From CAWDLX01 sp046728155 (GTDB lineage: Bacteria > Actinomycetota > Actinomycetes > Mycobacteriales > Micromonosporaceae), in NCBI GenBank assembly GCA_046728155.1, contig JBKPDY010000050.1, forward strand, positions 1-28,418: 28,418 bases of DNA, given 5' to 3'. Below, piece after piece: positions 23,128 through 28,418 of the stretch. The notes under the pieces are model-generated. The model ran no database searches and was not told the DNA's origin. It saw only the letters and a program-made list of their open reading frames with translations. Both the position numbers and the translations under genes were made by a program. Every line of letters begins with the position of its first letter. Position 1 is the stretch's first letter.

Positions 23128-24117
23128 CTATCCCTTCGCCCGGGCGCGCGGGTCCAGCCACGCGATCGCGATGTCACAAGCGAAGACGGCGACCAGCACG
23201 GCGACCGTGTACAGCATCAACAGCACCTGCATCAGCGGGTAGTCGGTGTTATGGACGGCGTTGTAGAGCAGGTAGCCCAGGCCGGGGTAGTTGAAGACGT
23301 ACTCGACCAGGATGGCGCCGGAGATGACGAAACCCAGCGACATGGCGAACCCGGACAGGTTGGGCAGGAAGGCATTGCGGGCACCATAGCCGAACATGAT
23401 CTTGCGGTTGGGAAGGCCCTTGGCGCGGCCCATCCGGACGTAGTCCTCCGCGAGCGTGGTGATCATGTTGTTGCGCATGGTCAGGATCCAGCCCCCGACC
23501 GACGTGATCAGGATCGCGAGCGCCGGCAGGACCGCGTGCCACAGCACATTGCCGATGAACTCGAAGGACCACGTCGGAGTCAGGCCGGGGTCGTAGTTGA
23601 AGTCGGGCGGCAGCGCGCCGTGCAGCCACACGTTGAAGACGAGGATCAGCAGGAGCGCGACCCAGAAGTACGGCAGAGCCGACGTCACGACGAAGACCGA
23701 CGGCAGGATGGAGTCGAGCGTCCCGCCCCGCCGCCAGCCCGCGACGACACCGACCAGTGAGCCGAGCAGGAACGCCAGGATCGTGGCGATCCCGACCAGA
23801 CCAAGTGTCCACGGCAACGCCTGGCTGACGATCGAGCTGACGGGCTGGCCGAGGGAAGCCCCGATAGACACTCCCCAATGGCCGGTCAGCATGTCCTTCA
23901 GGTACTCGAAGTACTGGGCGACGATGTTCTGGTTCGGCTTGAACCCGAACGCCGTCAGCATCTCCTGCAGTGCGGCCGGAGACAGCTTGTTATGGGTCCG
24001 GTCGCGTAGCGCCTGCAGCGGGCTGCCCGGCATGACGCGGGGGATGAAGAAGTTGAGGGTGAGCGCCACCCAGAGGGTGAGCACGAAGAACCCCGATCGT
24101 CGCAGCACGTATCTCAC
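23128..24117 (-). CDS. ABC transporter permease, DppB/OppB-like
   Basis: This 329-residue permease begins MRYVLRRSGFFVLTLWVALTLNFF, the usual first helix of DppB. It has an external domain near residues 35-100, then the BPD_transp_1 core. The EAA loop is DYVRMGRAKGLPNRKIMFGYGARNAFLPN, with the conserved alanine-lysine-glycine. GTG at 24117 follows AGGAG and stands 38 bp after the binding-protein gene. The C-terminus ends IAWLDPRARAKG, like other DppB proteins. Confidence 0.93.
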   Translation of the reverse strand: MRYVLRRSGFFVLTLWVALTLNFFIPRVMPGSPLQALRDRTHNKLSPAALQEMLTAFGFKPNQNIVAQYFEYLKDMLTGHWGVSIGASLGQPVSSIVSQALPWTLGLVGIATILAFLLGSLVGVVAGWRRGGTLDSILPSVFVVTSALPYFWVALLLILVFNVWLHGALPPDFNYDPGLTPTWSFEFIGNVLWHAVLPALAILITSVGGWILTMRNNMITTLAEDYVRMGRAKGLPNRKIMFGYGARNAFLPNLSGFAMSLGFVISGAILVEYVFNYPGLGYLLYNAVHNTDYPLMQVLLMLYTVAVLVAVFACDIAIAWLDPRARAKG

Positions 24118-24155
24118 GTCGACCAGCTCCTCGTGCTCACCTCGCGGTCACACCA

Positions 24156-25847
24156 CTACTGTGCGGTCTGAGCCGACTGCGAGTACAGGTGCAGTAGCAG
24201 TTGCTCGACGTCGGGCACGTTGTACGCGCCTGGCTGGCAGTACGGGCGTTCCTTGGTCGGCCATCCCTGTAAGTCGGTGTCGTTGTACTGGAACCAGTCC
24301 ACCGACTCGGTCGTCGGGATGATCGGTACGTCGGCGATCATTGCCGTCTCGATCTGCTTGATGATCGAGACCTGCTCGGCGTCACTGGCCGTCGGGTACC
24401 GGTCGAACAGCGCGTCCACCGCTGGGTTGTTGTACCGCTCGTAGTTGCTGTTGGCCTGCTGGCCGATCGGCGCCGAGTTCTTCGAGTAGAGGATCTGGCG
24501 CAGCTCGTAGTACGGCGTCGGGCCTCCGGCCTCGCCGTAGTACGCGAGGTCAAAGTCGCCGTTGAACAGCTTGCTGTCGTACGTCTGACCGGCCAGGTCC
24601 GAGATCGTCAGCTCGATACCGATGGGGGCCAACTGCTGCTTGACAACAGCGAGCGAGGCGTCCCAGTCGGTGTAGCCGGTGATCGTGATGATGGTCAGCT
24701 TCAACGGATTCGACGGCGAGTAGCCGGCACCGGCCAGCAGTGACTTGGCTTTCTCGACGTTCGGCTTGTCATAGCCGGCGGCCGTGACCGCGGCGGCGTC
24801 GTAGTACTTCTGGAAGGTGGGCAGCACAATGCCGGACTGGTTCGCGGCCGGCTGCTGGCCGCCCTCGCCGATCGTCGCGATCTGGTTGCGATCGAGGGCG
24901 TAGGCGATGGCCTGCCGGACCGCGAGCTTGCTGGTCGCCGGGTGCGACGGGTCGAGATTCGGGAAGATCTCGACGTTGGTGACAGGCGGCGACCAGGTGT
25001 GGTTGTGCGGCGACTTCGACAGGTAGAACGCTTGGATGTTGGGGATGAACTGGCTGCCCCATTGCGCCTTGCCGCTGGCCAGGTCGAGGTTGGCCGGGCC
25101 GTTGTCGAGGTACGCCGGGTACTCGACCTTCTGGATGTACGGCTTGCCGGGCTGCCAGTAATGGGGGTTGGGAGTGTACTCGATGTTGTTCGGAGTGCAC
25201 TGGTTGACCATGAAGGGGGCGGTTCCGACCGGGTGCGGATCCGGCCACGTGTCCGGGTGCGCCGCGGCCTCACCGGTGGAGAAGACGTGCTGCGGCACGA
25301 TGGCGACCTGGTTGGCGAAGTTGAAGAAGTACGCCCCGGCCGGGCTGGCGAAGGTCATCGTGACCTTGTTTCCGGATGTGGTGACGCTCTGCAGCCCGGC
25401 GCCGCTCCAGAGCGAGTACAAGTCGGTCGACGGGACCCGCTTCATCAGGTTGAAGGTGAAGGCGACATCCTCGGCCGAGAACGGCTGGCCGTCGTTCCAC
25501 TTCACGCCGTCCCGGACGGTGAAGACGATCTGCTTCTTGTCCGCGCTCCACTGGTACGAGGAGGCGAGCATCGGGGTCTCGGTCTCGTTGTCCAGCAGGT
25601 TGACGTAGACCAGCGGTTCGTAGACGAAGCCGATCGACACCGCGTTGACCGACGGATTCAGCGGGTTGAACTGGCAGGACCAGGTCTGGCCCTGCGCGTT
25701 GGAGATGGTGACCGTTCCACCCTGCTTGCGCGGGGCGTTGAGGTCGACGCTGGGGCCGGTGTTCGGTGTCTGATTGTTCGCGGAAGAGCAGGCACCGAGG
25801 GTAAGGCCCAATGCCACGAGGGCGGTGAGCGTCTTGAAGCGCCTCAT
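24156..25847 (-). CDS. Extracellular solute-binding lipoprotein (family 5, Opp/Dpp type)
   Basis: The 563-residue protein has a lipoprotein signal: MRRFKTLTALVALGLTLGAC, with the lipobox LGAC and lipidated C20, so it is anchored outside the membrane. The mature part matches SBP family 5, with NDGQPFSAEDVAFTFN and a TSGNKVTMTF segment. The family binds peptides, nickel or oligosaccharides. The adjacent kinases favour a sugar. The ATG at 25847 was chosen because AAGGGA precedes it and the signal peptide then starts cleanly. The frame runs on to 25934 without a sensible start. A strong intercistronic hairpin at 25906-25939 lies between this gene and the ROK kinase gene. Confidence 0.93.
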   Translation of the reverse strand: MRRFKTLTALVALGLTLGACSSANNQTPNTGPSVDLNAPRKQGGTVTISNAQGQTWSCQFNPLNPSVNAVSIGFVYEPLVYVNLLDNETETPMLASSYQWSADKKQIVFTVRDGVKWNDGQPFSAEDVAFTFNLMKRVPSTDLYSLWSGAGLQSVTTSGNKVTMTFASPAGAYFFNFANQVAIVPQHVFSTGEAAAHPDTWPDPHPVGTAPFMVNQCTPNNIEYTPNPHYWQPGKPYIQKVEYPAYLDNGPANLDLASGKAQWGSQFIPNIQAFYLSKSPHNHTWSPPVTNVEIFPNLDPSHPATSKLAVRQAIAYALDRNQIATIGEGGQQPAANQSGIVLPTFQKYYDAAAVTAAGYDKPNVEKAKSLLAGAGYSPSNPLKLTIITITGYTDWDASLAVVKQQLAPIGIELTISDLAGQTYDSKLFNGDFDLAYYGEAGGPTPYYELRQILYSKNSAPIGQQANSNYERYNNPAVDALFDRYPTASDAEQVSIIKQIETAMIADVPIIPTTESVDWFQYNDTDLQGWPTKERPYCQPGAYNVPDVEQLLLHLYSQSAQTAQ

Positions 25848-25905
25848 GTTGAGAGTCCCTTCTTGACCAGTGTGGGCGTTGCGATGGGGGGTGCGTTTCG
25901 TGGTC

Positions 25906-25939
25906 GTGCGGTGATGCGCCCGGTGGCGCATCATCGCAC
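25906..25939 (-). promoter_or_regulatory. Intercistronic hairpin between the ROK kinase and binding-protein genes
   Basis: TGATGCGCC (25912-25920) and GGCGCATCA (25925-25933) pair perfectly around a CGGT loop, and five more pairs (25906-25910 with 25935-25939) extend the stem past one mismatch (A-C in the minus-strand RNA). It overlaps the stop codon of the kinase gene. No T run follows on the minus strand, so mRNA stabilisation or processing is more likely than termination. The 83-bp gap has no other obvious signal. Confidence 0.6.
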
Positions 25940-26869
25940 CTCTAGTGGCGTTTCCCGGGCCGACAGCTCCCGGGCGGCGGTGGTACCGAGCGCGAGCGCG
26001 CCCAACAACGGCGCATCGAACGGGAATGCGCCCTTGACAAGCTCTGGCGGGAATGGCACGGCGGAGCGCAGAGCCGACCGGAGCCGGCCCTCAATCCGGC
26101 TCCATGACCGGACCATGCCGCCGCCCACCGCGATCCGGGCGGGGTCGATGGCGATCGCGAGATTGACCAGATGGAACGAGAGCTCGTCGAGGAACGTACG
26201 AAGGAGATCGCGGATCGGACCGCCTTGGTCGGCGAGGGCGAAGACTCCCTCGGCGGAGCCCGCCCTGGGTGACATCCCGAGCGCCGCCCGCATGAAGGCG
26301 CCGCCGCTGACCGCGTCCTCGAGGATCATCCGGTCGGCTGTGCGGAGGCGCACGTCATCGACCCGTCGCAAGTTGTAGCCGATCTCACCGGAGGCGCCGT
26401 GGCGGCCGGCGAGGACCACGCCACCGATGACGATCGCGACCGCCAGTCCGGTACCGAGATTGAGATAGATAGCCGGGTCGCAGCCCACGAGGGCGCCCCG
26501 TTCGGCCTCGACCTGGGCCGCGGCCTTGACATCGGTCGCGACGCGGATCTCTGCGCCGCCGAAGGCCTGGCGAAGCTCGGCGTCGAGGGCGAGGTCACTC
26601 CATCCGGGTACGGCTGGCGCCAACGCGACTCCGGTCTCGCCCGGTACTCCGATAGTGGCCGCTCCGACCGCGACGAGGTCCCGATCCGGAGCGACCGCAT
26701 GCAGCAACGCGTGCGCGGCGCGCACACCACGGTCCAGCCCGGCCCGAGCTCCCTGCTCGGCGCGCATCTCGACCGTCGTGGCGCCGAGTCGCTCGCCGGT
26801 AAGGTCACACGCAGCGATGGCGATCTTGGTACCGCCGAAGTCGAGGCCGAGGACGACCGGATCCCGCAT
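25931..26869 (-). CDS. ROK-family sugar kinase lacking the usual zinc motif
   Basis: The 312-residue protein has the ROK phosphate loop LDFGGTKIA (9-17), the catalytic aspartate D113 in RVATDVKAAAQ, and NLGTGLAVAIVIGG with the second phosphate loop. Most ROK kinases have GEIGH followed by a C-x-C-G-x2-G-C zinc site. Here the segment reads GEIGYNLRRVDD and no cysteines follow, so zinc is not expected. It would phosphorylate glucose, an N-acetylhexosamine or a related sugar. The ATG at 26869 follows GGGAGGGAG. The frame also allows GTG at 26890, but that overlaps the ribosome-binding site. It is the first gene of the uptake operon. Confidence 0.88.
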   Translation of the reverse strand: MRDPVVLGLDFGGTKIAIAACDLTGERLGATTVEMRAEQGARAGLDRGVRAAHALLHAVAPDRDLVAVGAATIGVPGETGVALAPAVPGWSDLALDAELRQAFGGAEIRVATDVKAAAQVEAERGALVGCDPAIYLNLGTGLAVAIVIGGVVLAGRHGASGEIGYNLRRVDDVRLRTADRMILEDAVSGGAFMRAALGMSPRAGSAEGVFALADQGGPIRDLLRTFLDELSFHLVNLAIAIDPARIAVGGGMVRSWSRIEGRLRSALRSAVPFPPELVKGAFPFDAPLLGALALGTTAARELSARETPLEVR

Positions 26870-26896
26870 CTCCGGCTCCCTCCCCCTCACGCCGCT

Positions 26897-26936
26897 GGTT
26901 GTTAGGAAGGTAGACTAACCAACTACCCCCCGGCAA
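26897..26936. promoter_or_regulatory. Operon promoter with overlapping ROK-type operator
   Basis: On the minus strand TTGCCG (26931-26936) is followed after 18 bp by TACCTT (26907-26912), a promoter for the uptake operon. The inverted repeat GTTAG-GAAGGTAGA-CTAAC (26901-26919), extended by outer gtt/aac bases, overlaps the -10 box. This is where a divergent ROK repressor would be expected to bind. The regulator's own plus-strand promoter is not clear. Confidence 0.55.
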
Positions 26937-26995
26937 GGGTAGCCAGCTAACAGATGGATATCGGCGGTCGGTTACGACGACCGAGGAGGATGCTC

Positions 26996-28195
26996 GTGGC
27001 GGCAAACGGTGTCCCTGCGCGACCGCAGATGATTCGCGCCATGAACGAGCAGTTACTGCTCGAGCACATCCGGTCGGCCGACGGCATCTCGCGCGCCGAT
27101 CTCGCGCGGATCTCCGGTCTGGCCAAGAACACCGTGTCGTTGGCGCTGGCCAGCCTCGAACAGGCACGGCTCGTCCGCGCCACCGGTTTGCGTACGGGCC
27201 TGCCCGGGCCGGCCGCGATCCTCTACGAAATCTCGCCGGACGCCGGCTACGTGCTCGGCCTCGATGTCGGCAGCCACTACCTGCGCGGTGCCATCTGCGA
27301 CATCAGCGGCGCCGTCCGGGCCCGCCGATCGGTCCGGGCTTCGGGGACGACCGGACACGCCCGGGTGGAGGATCTGGTCGCCCTCGCCGATCGACTGCTG
27401 GCGGAGGCCGGCCTCGCGATGGCGGACGTCACCCAGACCGTGCTCGGCAGCCCGGGTGTGCACGACGCCCGGCGCGATCAGATCGCGCTGGCCGGCGGGC
27501 TGCCGGGTTGGCAGCAGCCCAGTGTTCTGGTCGAGCTGCGACGCGCCTTCGGGCGTACCCTCATGATCGAGAACGATGTCGACGCGGCGGCCCTCGCCGA
27601 GCGAGCCCACGGCCATGGCCGCGACGTCGACACTTTCGCGTTCGTCTCGATCGGCACCGGGATCGGCATGGGCCTGGTGCTCGGCGGCCGTCTGCATCGG
27701 GGCAGGCACGGCGCGGCTGGCGAGATCGGCTTCATGCCGTTGGACGCCCCGACAGCCAGCGACGACAAGGACGCCCGTCGGCGCGGTGGTCTTGAATCGG
27801 CCGCCTCCGCCGCCGGTATTGTCCGGGCAGCGCGTCGGGTCGGCGCCCGTGGCCCGATCTCGGCTCAGAAGGTGTTCGCCGCCGCCCAGCGGGGCGAGGC
27901 GTGGGCTCGCGATGTCGTGGCCCACGAGGCCTCGCTGATCGCCCGCGCGATCTGCTCCGTCGTTACCGTCGTCGACCCGGAACTCATCGTCCTCGGCGGC
28001 GGCATCGGGCAGGCCGACGGATTCGTCGACGCCGTCCGGACTCAGCTGCACCGGCTCGCGCCGGTCCAGCCGCAGCTACGGGTCAGCGCGCTGGGCGTCG
28101 ACGCGGTCGTCGACGGCTGCCTCGCCGCCGGTGTCGAACGCGCGTGGTCGATCATCACTGCCGTGTTCCCGTCGACGACGGCGGGGCTGCGGTAA
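26996..28195 (+). CDS. ROK-family transcriptional repressor (NagC/XylR-like)
   Basis: The 399-residue protein has an N-terminal MarR-like winged helix-turn-helix (about 31-60, ISRADLARISGLAKNTVSLALASLEQARLV) fused to a ROK sugar-binding domain with GLDVGSHYLRGAI, IENDVDAAALAE and SIGTGIGMGLVLGG. Like the kinase across the divergent promoter it has GEIGF and lacks the cysteine zinc motif. The GTG at 26996 is chosen because GGAGGA ends 5 bp before it. An ATG at 26990 would overlap the ribosome-binding site, and the ATG at 26954 has none. By family, a sugar or sugar phosphate should relieve repression of the divergent ABC/kinase operon. Confidence 0.9.
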   Translation: MAANGVPARPQMIRAMNEQLLLEHIRSADGISRADLARISGLAKNTVSLALASLEQARLVRATGLRTGLPGPAAILYEISPDAGYVLGLDVGSHYLRGAICDISGAVRARRSVRASGTTGHARVEDLVALADRLLAEAGLAMADVTQTVLGSPGVHDARRDQIALAGGLPGWQQPSVLVELRRAFGRTLMIENDVDAAALAERAHGHGRDVDTFAFVSIGTGIGMGLVLGGRLHRGRHGAAGEIGFMPLDAPTASDDKDARRRGGLESAASAAGIVRAARRVGARGPISAQKVFAAAQRGEAWARDVVAHEASLIARAICSVVTVVDPELIVLGGGIGQADGFVDAVRTQLHRLAPVQPQLRVSALGVDAVVDGCLAAGVERAWSIITAVFPSTTAGLR

Positions 28196-28200
28196 GTCCT

Positions 28201-28216
28201 ACCCCCTGGGCGGGGT
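28201..28216. terminator. Weak candidate bidirectional terminator
   Basis: ACCCC-CTGGGC-GGGGT forms a 5-bp stem in the 36-bp gap between the ROK regulator stop and the convergent gene's stop. Bases gtttcc follow at a distance of about 5, so the call is weak. Confidence 0.3.
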
Positions 28217-28231
28217 GATAGTTTCCACGAT

Positions 28232-28418
28232 CTAGGGTTCGTCGTCGGCGAGCACTTGCGCAGCGGTCGACAAGGCGATGTTGCGGCCGGTGACCACGCA
28301 AACCGGCCGGCCCACCACGTCGACGATGCCGGCGTGCAGGGCAGCCACGCCGACCGCCGCCGAGGCCTCGACCAGCAGGCCGTGGCGTGAGGCGAGGAAA
28401 CGCATCGCCTGCCTGATC
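28232..28418 (-). CDS. Threonine/serine dehydratase-like PLP enzyme, C-terminal end only
   Basis: Only the last 62 codons are in the window. The rest lies to the right. The translation contains LVEASAAVGVAALHAGIVDVVGRPVCVVTGRNIALSTAAQVL. Its order, EASAAVGVAAL then VVTGRNI, matches the end of the fold-type II PLP domain of threonine dehydratase, where glycine-asparagine follows the sixth strand. The usual glycine before the asparagine is an arginine here. No ACT regulatory domain follows, since the stop comes soon after, so it is of the short, unregulated or catabolic type. It is convergent with the ROK regulator gene. Confidence 0.7.
   Translation of the reverse strand, partial: IRQAMRFLASRHGLLVEASAAVGVAALHAGIVDVVGRPVCVVTGRNIALSTAAQVLADDEP

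Overview
The window is high-GC DNA with many GTG starts, tightly packed or overlapping genes and regulator families (IclR, ROK, large ATPase-LuxR) typical of a soil or filamentous actinomycete. I cannot name the genus. No rRNA, tRNA, CRISPR array, transposase or integrase was seen, and nothing looks recently transferred. It reads as chromosomal accessory metabolism. || Region 1 (1-4652), glycerol/dihydroxyacetone module. On the minus strand an MIP channel, dhaK and dhaL form an operon. It is preceded by a TTGACA-N18-TACCGT promoter and followed by an IclR-type regulator gene. Divergent from the regulator lie dhaM (PTS EIIA-like) and a dedicated HPr, so this is a phosphoenolpyruvate-driven DHA kinase whose Enzyme I is encoded elsewhere. 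A CGTTCG-N6-CCGAA inverted repeat occurs both in the iclR/dhaM divergent region and just after the channel operon's promoter. A separate 53-bp element occurs twice, upstream of the channel promoter and upstream of a promoter that leaves the window on the left. || Region 2 (4721-6512), small mixed genes: a close homologue of eukaryotic steroid 5-alpha-reductase, a 59-residue DUF1059-like zinc-site protein, an unrecognised 162-residue protein and a GYD-domain protein. || Region 3 (6548-9933), envelope or glycolipid-like set: an LPG_synthase_TM/UPF0104 membrane protein and a PIG-L/LmbE deacetylase on the minus strand, a divergent GT4 glycosyltransferase, then a dodecin-family protein. || Region 4 (9978-18941): an ATPase-LuxR regulator gene is followed in the same direction by a DMSO-reductase-family molybdoenzyme and an acyl-CoA synthetase only 12 bp apart. 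A class-C beta-lactamase-fold esterase and a mycothiol-dependent maleylpyruvate isomerase-like protein run the other way. || Region 5 (19054-28195), sugar uptake operon: a ROK repressor gene is divergent from a seven-gene minus-strand operon. The order is ROK kinase, lipoprotein binding protein, two permeases and two ATPases of Opp/Dpp type, then a BadF/N-acetylglucosamine-kinase-family kinase. The two sugar kinases and the ROK repressor argue that the 'peptide-type' transporter carries a sugar or oligosaccharide. The window ends inside the 3' end of a convergent threonine dehydratase-like gene. || The most interesting items are the paired 53-bp element and shared operator of the DHA locus, the molybdoenzyme/acyl-CoA synthetase pair, the 5-alpha-reductase homologue with both catalytic residues, and the sugar-kinase-linked Opp-type transporter with an intercistronic hairpin before the binding-protein gene.
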